Assembly: GCA_044221555.1 (NCBI GenBank)
Contig: JBGAOY010000029.1
Location: 1-52,606 of the forward strand
DNA length: 52,606 bases
Source: JAEUJM01 sp044221555
Lineage (GTDB): Bacteria; Actinomycetota; Acidimicrobiia; Acidimicrobiales; DATDAH01
Direction of reading: 5' to 3'
In this document: in pieces, positions 1-8,854 of the stretch
How positions within the stretch are numbered: position 1 is the stretch's first letter
How the letters are laid out: each line of letters opens with the position of its first letter
Made by a program: the position numbers and the translations under genes
The notes under the pieces: generated by a model
Databases searched by the model: none
What the model was told of the DNA's origin: nothing
The model's input: the letters and a program-made list of their open reading frames with translations, nothing else

Positions 1-1
1 C

Positions 2-1890
2 GCCACCGCCATCACCGCCGGCGCCTCCAAGACCTGCGCCCTACTCGACAACGCCACCGTCAAATGCTGGGGCCACGGCGCCTACGGGCAACTGGGACAG
101 GACTCCACCGCCACCCTCGGCGACGACGCCGGCGAGATGGCCGCCCTCCCCCCCGTCAACCTCGGCGCCGGGCGCACCGCCACCGCCATCACCGCCGGCG
201 GCCACACCTGCGCCCTACTCGACAACGCCACCGTCAAATGCTGGGGCTACGGCGCCGACGGGCGCCTTGGGCAGGACTCCACCGACACCCTCGGCGACAA
301 CGCCGGCGAGATGGCCGCCCTGGCGGCGGTCAACCTGGGGGTGCCCTTGCAGTTGAGGTTGACCGCGGGCGAGCCCTACGTGGAGCCGGGCGAGGTGATC
401 CACTACCACCTGACCATCACCAACAACAGCGCCTCGACCCTCACCGGGGTCACCATCGCCGACCCCAACGCACCCGACTGCGCGCAGGCCGTCCCCGACC
501 TGCCGGTCGGCCAGGTCGTGACCATCAACTGCTCCTACACCGCGGTGGGCGGCGACCACCCGTCCCGGGCCAACGCGGCCACCGTCGACACCGACCAGAC
601 ATCCCCGACAGCCTCCAACACCGTCAACGTGCCCGTCGGTTTCCCCTTGACCACCGTCGCCGCCGCCATCACCACCGGCACCCAACACACCTGCGCCCTA
701 CTCGACAACGCCACCGTCAAATGCTGGGGTCTCGGCGACAACGGGCAGTTGGGCCAGGACTCCACCACCACCCTCGGCGACGACGCCGGCGAGATGGCCC
801 TCCTCCAACCGGTCAACCTCGGTGTCGGCCGCACCGCCACCGCCATCACCGCCGGTAGCAGCCACACGTGCGCCCTGTTGGACAACGCCACCGTCAAATG
901 CTGGGGCAATGGCGCCGACGGGCGCCTGGGGCAGGACTCCACCGCCAACCTCGGCGACGCGGCGGGCGAGATGGCCGCCCTGGCGGCGGTCAACCTCGGC
1001 GCCGGGCGCACCGCCACCGCCATCACCGCCGGCGGCCGCCACACCTGCGCCTTACTCGACAACGCCACCGTCAAATGCTGGGGCGCCGGCTTCTTAGGGC
1101 GGCTGGGGCAGGGCTCCACCACCACCCTGGGCGACGAACCCGGCGAGATGGCCGCGTTGGCGCCGGTCAATCTCGGCGCCGGGCGCACCGCCACCGCCGT
1201 CGCCGCCGGCGGCTCCCACACCTGCGCCCTACTCGACAACGCCACCGTCAAATGCTGGGGCTGGGGCATCCTCGGGCAGCTGGGGCATGACTCCACCGAC
1301 GACCGCGGCGACCAGCCCGGTGAGATGGCCGCCCTCCCCCCCGTCAATCTCGGCGCCGGGCGCACCGCCACCGCCATCACCGCCGGCAACGCCCACACCT
1401 GCGCCCTACTTGACAACGCCACCGTCAAATGCTGGGGCGAGGGCGTCAACGGGCAACTGGGGCAGGACTCCACCACCACGCTCGGCAACGGCATGAACGG
1501 CCCGGCGATGGCCGCCCTGCCGGCGGTCAACCTCGGCGCCGGGCGCACCGCCACCGCCATCGCCGCCGGCGGCGACAACACGTGCGCCCTGTTGGACAAT
1601 GCCACCGTCAAATGCTGGGGCTACGGCGCCAACGGGCAGTTGGGGCAGGACTCCACCGCCACCCTCGGCGACAGCGCCGGCGAGATGGCCGCCCTGGCAG
1701 CGGTCAACCTCGGCGCCGGGCGCACCGCCACCGCCATCACCGCCGGCGGCCACACCTGCGCCCTACTCGACAACGCCACCGTCAAATGCTGGGGCTACGG
1801 CGCCGACGGGCGCCTTGGGCAGGACTCCACCGACACCCTCGGCGACAACCCGGGGGAGATGGCCGCCCTGGCGCCGATCCTGCTGGGTGT
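2..1890 (+). repeat. 177-bp tandem repeat array encoding RCC1 units (nine copies, split by a DUF11 insert)
   Basis: The core AACGCCACCGTCAAATGCTG recurs near 51, 225, 707, 884, 1061, 1238, 1415, 1595 and 1772. Steps are almost exactly 177 bp (59 codons), apart from one 174, one 180, and the jump across the DUF11 insert at about 342-640. Long stretches are base-identical between units, including synonymous positions, so the units were duplicated or homogenised recently. The only variable patches are the residues just after the CWG core and around the GDxxGEMAAL segment. The array continues off the left edge. Confidence 0.9.
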
Positions 1891-3406
1891 CGGGCCGCCG
1901 GCGCCTGGCCTGTCGGTAACCAAGTCCGCGGACGAGACCACCGTGGCGGTGGGCGCCACCATCCATCTGCACGTCACGGTGGCCAACACCGGGAATGTGG
2001 CGTTGAACGACGTGACCATCGACGACCCCAACGGGCCTGACTGCGAAGCGGCCCCGTTCGACCTCGCGGTGGGCGCCGACCAGACGGTGGACTGCACCCA
2101 CGCCGCCACCACCGCGTCGGTGGCCGGCGGGTACCACAACACCGCGTCGGTCACCGCCGATGAGGTCACCACCGCAGTGGTGTCCAACACCGTCGATGTC
2201 ACCGTCACCGTCCCGCCCGGGGGCGGCCTCGTCGGCGGCACCATCACCGAGACCGGCTCGGCTAACCCCATTCCAGGTGCGGTAGTCGCACTGCTCGACA
2301 CGGCCACCTACGCCCCCGTCGCGGTCGCCACCGCCAACGCCGCCGGCCAGTACGCCGCCGCGCCCGCGGCGGGCACCTACCTCGTGTACGCCATCGACAC
2401 CACCGGCGCCCACACCCCCGGGTTCTCCGGGGCTCCCACCAGCGTGGTCGTCACCGCGGGGAACACCACCACCGCGAACGCGTCGTTGGCCGCGGCTCGG
2501 GGCACGTTGGCCGGGACCGTGACCGACACCGGCGGCCCGGTCGCGGGGGTGTTGGCCATGAGCGTGGATCTGGGCAATGGGCAGCCGGGTGCGGGTGACC
2601 TCACCGACAACGCTGGGGCCTACACCATCGGCGGGATCGCAGCCGGGTCGCGGCTGTTGGAGTTCATCGACCTTTCCGCCACCCACACCGTCGAGTTCTA
2701 CGACAACGTCCCCACCCCCGCCGGCGCCCAGGTCCTCACCATTTCGGGGGCCGCCACCACCACCGCCAACGCCCAGTTGGCCACCCAGACCGCATCGGGC
2801 ACCACCGCCCATCTCACCGGCCAGATCACCTCGACGGTCGGCGGGAACCTCGAAGGTGTCGCCGTGTTCGCTGCCCGCACCTCGGACTTCGGGCTCGCCG
2901 CCGGCGCCCTCACCGACGCATCCGGGAACTACGACATCGCGTTGGATCCCGGCACCTACAAGCTGGCGTTCTACGACCCCACCGGCACCCACCTGTTCGA
3001 ATGGCACGACAACCAGCCCGCGTCGGGCCTCGGGTCCGCGGCGACCGTCACCGCCACCGCCGGCACCCCCCTGGCCACCAACGCCGCCCTCACCCCCACC
3101 ACCGGCACCGTGTCGGGCGCCGTCACCGAAACCGGCACCAACGCCAACCTGGGCAACGTGTTCGTCGTCGCCATCAACCCCAGCGGTGTCGTCGTGGGCG
3201 GCACCACCACCGCCGCCAACGGCACTTACACCCTCACCAACCTCTCCGTGGGCAACATCCGCATCCGGTTCGTCGACCTCAACGCCGCCCACACCGACGA
3301 GTACTACGACAACTCCCCCGACTTCGCCGGCGGAACCCTGATCCCCATCACCGCCGGCGGCGCCACCACCGGCATCAACGCCGCCCTCACCTCCACCGGC
3401 GGCTGA
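2..3406 (+). CDS. Secreted RCC1/DUF11/carboxypeptidase-regulatory repeat protein (5' end outside window)
   Basis: The reading frame is already open at base 2 and in the same RCC1 repeat phase, so the gene starts upstream of the window. About 1134 residues are visible. Order: two RCC1-type units of about 59 residues (core CALLDNATVKCWG), a DUF11 domain (about residues 114-213, with ITNNSASTLTGVTIADPNA), seven more RCC1 units (about 220-630), a second DUF11 domain (about 631-738), then four carboxypeptidase-regulatory-like beta-sandwich modules (about 741-1134), each opening with G-x-ITETG or GTVTDTG and closing with an AATTTANAxL-like strand. The frame ends SxxGG-stop with no sortase or membrane anchor. 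Each RCC1 unit has two Cys that could form a disulfide, which fits an extracellular propeller. The function is probably surface adhesion or architecture; no catalytic motif is seen. Signal peptide not visible. Confidence 0.85.
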   Translation, partial: ATAITAGASKTCALLDNATVKCWGHGAYGQLGQDSTATLGDDAGEMAALPPVNLGAGRTATAITAGGHTCALLDNATVKCWGYGADGRLGQDSTDTLGDNAGEMAALAAVNLGVPLQLRLTAGEPYVEPGEVIHYHLTITNNSASTLTGVTIADPNAPDCAQAVPDLPVGQVVTINCSYTAVGGDHPSRANAATVDTDQTSPTASNTVNVPVGFPLTTVAAAITTGTQHTCALLDNATVKCWGLGDNGQLGQDSTTTLGDDAGEMALLQPVNLGVGRTATAITAGSSHTCALLDNATVKCWGNGADGRLGQDSTANLGDAAGEMAALAAVNLGAGRTATAITAGGRHTCALLDNATVKCWGAGFLGRLGQGSTTTLGDEPGEMAALAPVNLGAGRTATAVAAGGSHTCALLDNATVKCWGWGILGQLGHDSTDDRGDQPGEMAALPPVNLGAGRTATAITAGNAHTCALLDNATVKCWGEGVNGQLGQDSTTTLGNGMNGPAMAALPAVNLGAGRTATAIAAGGDNTCALLDNATVKCWGYGANGQLGQDSTATLGDSAGEMAALAAVNLGAGRTATAITAGGHTCALLDNATVKCWGYGADGRLGQDSTDTLGDNPGEMAALAPILLGVGPPAPGLSVTKSADETTVAVGATIHLHVTVANTGNVALNDVTIDDPNGPDCEAAPFDLAVGADQTVDCTHAATTASVAGGYHNTASVTADEVTTAVVSNTVDVTVTVPPGGGLVGGTITETGSANPIPGAVVALLDTATYAPVAVATANAAGQYAAAPAAGTYLVYAIDTTGAHTPGFSGAPTSVVVTAGNTTTANASLAAARGTLAGTVTDTGGPVAGVLAMSVDLGNGQPGAGDLTDNAGAYTIGGIAAGSRLLEFIDLSATHTVEFYDNVPTPAGAQVLTISGAATTTANAQLATQTASGTTAHLTGQITSTVGGNLEGVAVFAARTSDFGLAAGALTDASGNYDIALDPGTYKLAFYDPTGTHLFEWHDNQPASGLGSAATVTATAGTPLATNAALTPTTGTVSGAVTETGTNANLGNVFVVAINPSGVVVGGTTTAANGTYTLTNLSVGNIRIRFVDLNAAHTDEYYDNSPDFAGGTLIPITAGGATTGINAALTSTGG

Positions 3407-3791
3407 GAAACAACAAGCCGCACCGCTGGCAACAGCCCGCCCACCACACCCCGACCGTCAGGATCACGGAGCGGTCGCCAACCTCGCGCTCAGTGTGGAA
3501 CCCGCAAGAACCCGGGTCGCGGCCTGCTGACATCATCGGAACCGCCTGCAACGAAGATGTCCCCGTCGCACACGTGGGCGGCTACCCGATCACCTTCCTC
3601 GCACGGATCGCCCCTAGCACACGCGGGCACGGCGGAGGTATGGCGTCGGGCCCCGTGGTCCTCCACCTGGGCTTGGGGGGTGGTATTCACATCGATGCTG
3701 GCGGTGATCACGGGTGCTGGCCCCGCCACAGCGGCGGACGACCAACCTTGAGGCCGAGTCGGAGCTGGACTGACTCCTGTGAGCAGTGGAC
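3407..3791. other. Intergenic stretch, no gene recognised
   Basis: These 385 bases separate the RCC1 gene from the first tRNA-fragment repeat. Short open frames exist on both strands, but none shows convincing codon bias, a ribosome binding site or a recognisable domain. No clear terminator hairpin was seen directly after the RCC1 stop codon. Confidence 0.5.
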
Positions 3792-3954
3792 GCTCATCCC
3801 GCGTTCATCCCGCGTCCGCATCCGTCCGGTGCTGTTCGAATCCGTCCGCGGTCACCAGCAGGTCGTTCAAATCCGTCCGGATCCGTCCGGTGGCGTTCGC
3901 ATGGATTGCACTTGTAAAGAAGAGGTCGTCGGTTCGAGCCCGACACTCGGCTCT
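3792..3954 (+). repeat. tRNA-Thr 3'-half repeat R1 (attachment-site-like)
   Basis: This is the first of four direct repeats. The last 53 bases (from TGGATTGCACTTG to CTCGGCTCT) are identical in R1, R2 and R3. From ACTTGTAAAGAAG onward the sequence is the 3' half of a tRNA-Thr(UGU): anticodon loop CTTGTAA, 3' anticodon strand AGAAG, T-arm GTCGG-TTCGAGC-CCGAC and acceptor strand ACTCGGC. The 5' half of a tRNA is absent; the bases before the loop cannot pair with AGAAG. The upstream 110 bases hold ATCCGTCCG four times (3820, 3840, 3871, 3881) and two ATCCCGCG copies, resembling integrase arm-type sites. Breakage at the anticodon loop is typical of tyrosine-integrase crossover sites in tRNA genes. 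Confidence 0.85.
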
Positions 3955-4212
3955 GATGAGACCCTGGTCATCTCTGACGGAGCTTCAAGAGTCAAGGCCT
4001 CCGACGGAGTCGGAGTCCGCGGGTGAACTCCCGCCTTCCCGACTCAGGCTGTGGCCCATCCCCGGCGCCCTGCGCGATCCACTCGTCTGACCTGTTCGGC
4101 CCCACGGAACGAGCTGGCGCGCTACTGTGGTTTTCCGGCGGAGGGGGGACGGTGAAAGCCAGCGTCGTCGCTCGCCACCGAACTGCACTCCGACGACTAG
4201 GCGGGAGACGTC

Positions 4213-4983
4213 ATGGCAGCCTCATCCGCAGCAGGCGGCGATCCGAGCATGTCGCCGCCAGAAGACCAAGCAACGATCACGATGGGCGAGGTCGGGAACG
4301 GCGGCTCGGGACCCCCGCCGGGGGCGGGCCCTCCAGGGAGCGGGCCTCCCGACGACAACCCGGAGTGGTACCGCAACACGAAGATCCTCGCCGCGATCGG
4401 CGCCGGGGCCGTGGTGGTCATCATCCTGGCGTTCTGGGCGCTGTCCGCAGGCGACGGCGGCGACGACGACGAGGCGGCCAGCACCTCTTCGACGGTGAGC
4501 TCGACAACGTCGACCACGGCGACCACGAGCACCTCCGGTGCGCCGGCTCCGGCGGCCGCCACGACGACAACGGTCGAGATCACCGACGGCACGACGGCGG
4601 CGGCGGGCCCGGCCGTTCCATCCTCGGGATCCGCGCAGAGCGACCTCGACGCGGCCCGGAACCGCTGGGCCAGCGTCTCCGGACAGCCATACGTGTTCTC
4701 CTACACGATCGACGCGGAGGGCCTCACCGAGCGGCACTGCGTGTCGGGCACCGCCGGAGACCCTGCTTCGGAGATCGACACGCCGGGGGCCTGTGGCCCG
4801 GACGTGCTACCCGGCGGTGCCGGCGTCGAGGGGTGGTTCGACACCGTGCAGGACGCCATCGTGCGGGGCGAGCTGGGCGGCGTCAGCTACGACCCGGCCG
4901 ATGGTCATCCGACCTCACTCACCGTCCAGTCCTCCCAGGGCGACGGCTTCGTGATGACGCAGGAGTTCCTTCAGTTCCAGTGA
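4213..4983 (+). CDS. Single-pass membrane protein with DUF6174-like extracytoplasmic domain
   Basis: 256 residues, ATG preceded by GGGAG seven bases upstream. Residues 1-52 are Gly/Pro-rich and cytoplasmic. A membrane helix lies at about 57-77 (ILAAIGAGAVVVIILAFWAL). A Thr/Ser/Ala-rich linker follows to about 140, then a globular domain of about 115 residues with NRWASVSGQPYVFSYTID, WFDTVQDAI, VSYDPADGHPTSL and a terminal MTQEFLQFQ. That pattern matches my recollection of DUF6174, usually in lipoproteins or membrane-anchored proteins of unknown function. Two Cys (HCV and GACG) could form a disulfide. It sits alone between repeats R1 and R2 and would be the intact cargo of that module. Domain assignment is by eye. 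Confidence 0.75.
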   Translation: MAASSAAGGDPSMSPPEDQATITMGEVGNGGSGPPPGAGPPGSGPPDDNPEWYRNTKILAAIGAGAVVVIILAFWALSAGDGGDDDEAASTSSTVSSTTSTTATTSTSGAPAPAAATTTTVEITDGTTAAAGPAVPSSGSAQSDLDAARNRWASVSGQPYVFSYTIDAEGLTERHCVSGTAGDPASEIDTPGACGPDVLPGGAGVEGWFDTVQDAIVRGELGGVSYDPADGHPTSLTVQSSQGDGFVMTQEFLQFQ

Positions 4984-5107
4984 TGTGCTGCTCGTCGGTG
5001 CGATCACCGTGACCCGCATTTGACCAACCCCGGCTCACTCGGCGGTTGTCGACGCCGGGCCGGCAACCGCGACGCCACCGGACAGATCGAACCCACGATC
5101 AATCGAC

Positions 5108-5320
5108 ACTCGGCTCTTGCAAGTGGACCGGGCCATGGAGGTGCAACATCTACTCGCCCGCCGCGGCCAACATCGCCTCCCCCTGCCCGATCTCATGATC
5201 GCGGCCACCGCCGAGGCCCACGAGGCCATCGTCCTGCACTACGACCACGACTTCGACCTGATTGCCGCGGTCACAGGCCAATGCACCCAATGGATCGTCG
5301 AGCGAGGCGCGGGCGGTTAG
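5108..5320 (+). pseudogene. VapC-like PIN-domain toxin, C-terminal remnant
   Basis: The frame shows the second half of a PIN ribonuclease: VDRAMEVQHLLARRGQHR, PDLMIAATAEAH, LHYDHDFDLIAAVTGQ and a W-I-V-E-R end, where the Asp residues of the PDLMIAA and DHDFD segments correspond to acidic active-site positions. The N-terminal half, with the first catalytic Asp and the Glu, is missing. The in-frame sequence before about 5105 does not resemble a PIN domain, and only a TTG at 5117 could start translation. No antitoxin gene is adjacent. The remnant lies just left of repeat R2, consistent with loss of the rest of a VapBC pair during rearrangement. The exact left border is uncertain. Confidence 0.75.
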
Positions 5321-5373
5321 CCCCAGCTGTTCACAAGCCGAGCCGGAGACCGACTGACACCCGAGGGGCGGAT

Positions 5374-5536
5374 GCTCATCCCGCGTTCATCCCGCGTCCG
5401 CATCCGTCCGGTGCTGTTCGAATCCGTCCGCCACAGCCAGCAGGCCGCACGAAACGGTCCGGATCCATCCGGCGTTGTTCGCGTGGATTGCACTTGTAAA
5501 GAAGAGGTCGTCGGTTCGAGCCCGACACTCGGCTCT
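5374..5536 (+). repeat. tRNA-Thr 3'-half repeat R2 (attachment-site-like)
   Basis: Same length as R1 (163 bp) and the same order: paired ATCCCGCG, ATCCGTCCG motifs at 5402 and 5422, a variant ATCCATCCG at 5463, then the identical 53-base end containing the tRNA-Thr anticodon loop, T-arm and acceptor strand. The 110-base upstream part is only partly identical to R1 (the middle CCACAGCCAGCAGGCCGC differs), so the tRNA-derived core is under stronger conservation or more recent copying. The 65 bases after R2 (CGCGAATCCC and AACGCAGCTACTTCTGCG) also resemble the flank of R4. Confidence 0.85.
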
Positions 5537-5610
5537 CGCGAATCCCAGGTCACAGCGAGCACGGCGAACGCAGCTACTTCTGCGATGAGCGCGCTTCGCC
5601 TTCATCCCGC

Positions 5611-8430
5611 GTGCACTCGACGGTCCGGTCGGACGGGCAAGACGACGCACGTTTGGCTTGGGCCAAGCACATCGCCGTCGGTCGGGACCACGACATCGTG
5701 GGATGCTCCTGCTGTGACCGTCCGAAGCGCGACGAACGTCCTCGACGAGAAGGTGCCCGTCTGACGCCCGTCGACGCGGGAACTGCCGAGGCGCCGCTGC
5801 TCGCCACGAAGCTGCACCCGCCCCGGCGACGTCGGTCGCTGGTCGCCCGACCGCGGCTCGGCGATCTCGCGAACCGCAGCCGGCACCGGGCGCTCACCTT
5901 GGTGTCTGCTCCCGCCGGGTTCGGCAAGACGACGCTGGTGGCCGACTGGTTCGCCGGCGGCGACGCCACTGCGTGGCTGTCGCTCGACCCATCCGACGAC
6001 GACCCGGTTCGCTTCTGGACCTATGTGATGGCGGCGCTCGAGACGGTCGCCCCGGACCTCAGCTCGGAGGCTGCGTCGCTCGCCCGTGCCGGAGGGGTAC
6101 GGCTCGATGTCGTGGTGGCCACGCTGATCAACGACCTCGAGACCGCCGCCGAGGATCTGGTGCTGGTGCTCGACGACTACCACGTGATCCGGTCATCCGA
6201 GATCCACGAGTCGATCGCTTTCCTCCTCGAGCACCTCCCGCCGCAGATTCGGCTCGTGATCGCCACCAGGGCCGACCCGCCGCTGCCACTGGCCTCGCTG
6301 CGGGCCGACGGCGACCTGCTCGAGGTTCGCGGCGCCGACCTCCGGTTCACCGCGGAGGAGGCCCAGACGTACCTGGCCGACGTCATGGACCTGCCCCTCA
6401 CCAGTGCCGACGTCGGCGTGCTTGAAGCGCGCACCGAGGGGTGGATCGCTGCCCTCCAGCTCGCGGCCCTGTCGATGCAGGGTCGGGACGACCCGTCGCG
6501 GTTCGTGGCCGAGTTCGCCGGTGACGACCGCTTCATCCTGGACTACCTCGCCGACGAGGTGCTGGAGGGCCAGACTGCCGAGGTCCGAGCGTTCCTCCTC
6601 GACACCTCGATCCTCACCCGGTTGACCCCGCCCTTGTGCGCGGCGGTGACCGGAGTCGAAGACGCCAGAGCCACCCTCGAGCAGCTCGATCGGTCAAACC
6701 TTTTCCTGGTCGCCCTCGACGACCGCCGCACCTGGTACCGGTACCACCACCTTTTCGCCGACGTGCTGCGGGCCCGGCTCCTCGACGAGCACCCCGGTCG
6801 GGTTCCCGGGCTTCACCGTCGGGCGAGCGACTGGTACGCCGCCAACGACGAGCCGCAGGAGGCCATCGTCCACGCCATGGCCGGTGACGACCCCGCCGGC
6901 GCCGCCGCGTTGATCGAGCTCGCGGCCCCGGCGATGCAGCGGGCGCGCCAGGAGTCACAACTCCGCTCTTGGCTAGAGGCGCTGCCCAGTGAGCTGTACG
7001 ACGACCGGCCGGTGCTCGCCATGGCGCTCGTGGGCGCCCGTATGGCGACCGGGGACGTCACCGGGCTCGACCCGCTGCTCGAGATCGTCGACACGTGGCT
7101 CGGCCGTGACGGTTCCCCAATCGTGGTCGACGACGTCGCCTACGGTCGCCTGCCGGCCATGGCCGCGATGCACCGTGCCGGCCTCGCATTGGTCGCGGGC
7201 GACACCGACGCCGCGGCGCACCACGCCCAGCAGGTCCTGCTGCTCGCCCGCGACGGCGACCCGCTCCAACGCGGGGCGGGAGCGGCCCTGCTCGGCTTGG
7301 CGCAGTGGAGGCGAGGCGATCTCGAGACGGCCCGGGAGCGCTACGCACAGTCCATCGCCTGCTTTGAGGCGGGGGGCTACCTCCCCGATGTCATGGGGTG
7401 CTCCATCGCCCTCGCCGACCTCGATATGGCCATGGGCAAACTCCGGGATGCGCAGCGCACGTTCGAGGCCGCCCTTCGCCACGCGATCGACGAGCCCGGG
7501 TTGCGTGGCGTAGCAGACATGCACGTCGGCCTCAGCCTGCTCGCCGTCGAACGCGACGATCTGGACGAGGCGGCCGAGCACCTGCGGGCCGCCGCCGAGC
7601 TGGGCGAGCACCGGGGGTTGCCCCAGCACCCGTACCGGTGGCGGGTTGCCGAGGCCCGGCTCCACCAAGCCCGAGGTGACCTCGACGCGGCCCTCGCCCT
7701 GCTCGACGAAGCGGCCCCCCGCTACAACACCGACTACTCCCCGGACGTCCGGCCCGTGACCGCCATCGCCGCACGCATCGCCGTAGAGCGGGGTGACATC
7801 GAAGCCGGCGTGAGATGGGTGACCGAAAAGGGCCTGGCCGCCGCCGACGACCTCTCCTACGTCCACGAGTTCGGGCACCTCACGCTCGCCTGCGTGCTCG
7901 TCGCCCGCGGGTCCGCCGACGATCTCGGCCACGCCACACGGCTCCTCGACCGCCTCCTCGAGGCGGCTGACGACGGAGGACGCTCCGGCAGTGCCATCGA
8001 GATCCTCGTCGTCCTGGCCACCGCCCATCTGGCCGCCGGTCGCGATGAGGACGCCGCGAAGACGCTGAGGGCGGCGCTGGCCCGGGCCGAGCCCGAGGGC
8101 TACGTGCGCACCTTCCTTGACGCCGGCCCGGCGGCCACCGCGCTGCTCCGAACGCTCGACGGACCGGTCGCCGAGCGAGCCCGACGACAGTCCGGCGGCG
8201 CGTCGGCCGGCGTGTCCTCCCGATCGCGCCCGGTCGACCCGGACGAGCTGAGCGAGCGTGAGCTCGACGTCCTCCGCCTGTTGCGCAGCGACCTGACCGG
8301 GCCCGACATCGCCCGGGAGCTGCACGTGTCGCTCAACACCCTGCGCACGCACAACAAGCACATCTACACCAAGCTCGGCGCCACCAACCGCCGAGAGGCC
8401 GTCACCCGTGCGGCCGAACTGGGCCTCTGA
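5611..8430 (+). CDS. LuxR-family (LAL/MalT-like) ATP-dependent transcriptional regulator
   Basis: Up to 939 residues. After a poorly conserved start come ATKLHPPRRRRSLVARPRL, a P-loop APAGFGKTTLVADW, a Walker B-type strand VLVLDDYH, a winged-helix/STAND segment, a long TPR-like helical region (about residues 400-830) and a C-terminal GerE/LuxR helix-turn-helix (SERELDVLRLLRSDLTG, then NTLRTHNKHIYTKLGATNR). This is the MalT/LAL architecture, in which ATP and a small inducer drive DNA binding. The start is unclear: GTG codons at 5611 and 5698 lack good ribosome sites, while GAGAAGG sits 7 bases before a CTG at 5761, exactly where family homology begins. The ABC exporter operon follows in the same orientation, so it is a likely target. 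Confidence 0.9.
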   Translation: MHSTVRSDGQDDARLAWAKHIAVGRDHDIVGCSCCDRPKRDERPRREGARLTPVDAGTAEAPLLATKLHPPRRRRSLVARPRLGDLANRSRHRALTLVSAPAGFGKTTLVADWFAGGDATAWLSLDPSDDDPVRFWTYVMAALETVAPDLSSEAASLARAGGVRLDVVVATLINDLETAAEDLVLVLDDYHVIRSSEIHESIAFLLEHLPPQIRLVIATRADPPLPLASLRADGDLLEVRGADLRFTAEEAQTYLADVMDLPLTSADVGVLEARTEGWIAALQLAALSMQGRDDPSRFVAEFAGDDRFILDYLADEVLEGQTAEVRAFLLDTSILTRLTPPLCAAVTGVEDARATLEQLDRSNLFLVALDDRRTWYRYHHLFADVLRARLLDEHPGRVPGLHRRASDWYAANDEPQEAIVHAMAGDDPAGAAALIELAAPAMQRARQESQLRSWLEALPSELYDDRPVLAMALVGARMATGDVTGLDPLLEIVDTWLGRDGSPIVVDDVAYGRLPAMAAMHRAGLALVAGDTDAAAHHAQQVLLLARDGDPLQRGAGAALLGLAQWRRGDLETARERYAQSIACFEAGGYLPDVMGCSIALADLDMAMGKLRDAQRTFEAALRHAIDEPGLRGVADMHVGLSLLAVERDDLDEAAEHLRAAAELGEHRGLPQHPYRWRVAEARLHQARGDLDAALALLDEAAPRYNTDYSPDVRPVTAIAARIAVERGDIEAGVRWVTEKGLAAADDLSYVHEFGHLTLACVLVARGSADDLGHATRLLDRLLEAADDGGRSGSAIEILVVLATAHLAAGRDEDAAKTLRAALARAEPEGYVRTFLDAGPAATALLRTLDGPVAERARRQSGGASAGVSSRSRPVDPDELSERELDVLRLLRSDLTGPDIARELHVSLNTLRTHNKHIYTKLGATNRREAVTRAAELGL

Positions 8431-8470
8431 GCCCAGGCGGGTCCTCCCCGCAGATCACCCGCACAATCAC

Positions 8471-8486
8471 CACATCGTGTGATGTG
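8471..8486. promoter_or_regulatory. Inverted repeat upstream of the ABC exporter operon
   Basis: CACATC-GTGT-GATGTG is a perfect 6-bp inverted repeat about 33 bases before the GTG start at 8519. It is placed as an operator would be, possibly for the adjacent LuxR-type regulator. No terminator with a T-run follows the regulator gene, so read-through is also possible. Assignment is inference from position and symmetry. Confidence 0.4.
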
Positions 8487-8518
8487 CGCTCACCAGGTCC
8501 GTTCGTACGTTGAGCCCC

Positions 8519-8854
8519 GTGAGCACAGACGACCGCACCTCCGAGCCATCGAACGGGCGACCGGCTGCTGATCACGGCCCCATCCGGCGCTACGAGATCC
8601 GCGTGAGCGGACACCTCGGAGCCAGGTGGGCGACCTGGTTCGACGGCATGACCCTCACCAACGAGGACAACCACACCACGGTGATCCGTGGCCCCGTCGT
8701 CGACCAGGCCGCACTGCACGGCCAGCTCCAGAAGCTGCGCGACCTCGGCGTCAGCCTGCTCTCCGTCACGCAACTGAGTCCGGACACGGCCACCGAGCAG
8801 CCGAACCCGATCAACGACCACAACCGACCCCACCCATCAGGAGCACCCTCATGA
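8519..8854 (+). CDS. Small conserved hypothetical protein coupled to ABC exporter
   Basis: 111 residues from GTG at 8519 (a TTG at 8510 is in frame). The core IRRYEIRVSGHLGARWATWFDGMTL, then TVIRGPVVDQAALHGQLQKLRDLGVSLLSV, is a pattern I recognise from many small actinobacterial proteins of unknown function, often next to regulators. No signal peptide, membrane helix or catalytic motif is visible. The stop overlaps the ABC ATPase start as ATGA, so translation is coupled and this is the first gene of the exporter operon. A cytoplasmic accessory role is possible, but function is unknown. Confidence 0.8.
   Translation: MSTDDRTSEPSNGRPAADHGPIRRYEIRVSGHLGARWATWFDGMTLTNEDNHTTVIRGPVVDQAALHGQLQKLRDLGVSLLSVTQLSPDTATEQPNPINDHNRPHPSGAPS

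Noticed and set aside
137..1750. Several long Arg/His-rich frames overlapping the RCC1 array on both strands
   Set aside because: They are out-of-frame readings of the 177-bp repeat; only the frame with CALLDNATVKCWG gives a known fold and proper codon bias.
3909..3954. Complete tRNA-Thr gene at R1 (and likewise at R2, R3, R4)
   Set aside because: Only the anticodon loop, T-arm and 3' acceptor strand are present; no D-arm or 5' acceptor strand precedes them, and the anticodon stem cannot pair.
5317..5562. Minus-strand protein across R2 with the string VGLEPTTSSLQ (similar ones at R1, R3, R4)
   Set aside because: These are antisense translations of the tRNA-derived repeat, a known source of false gene calls.
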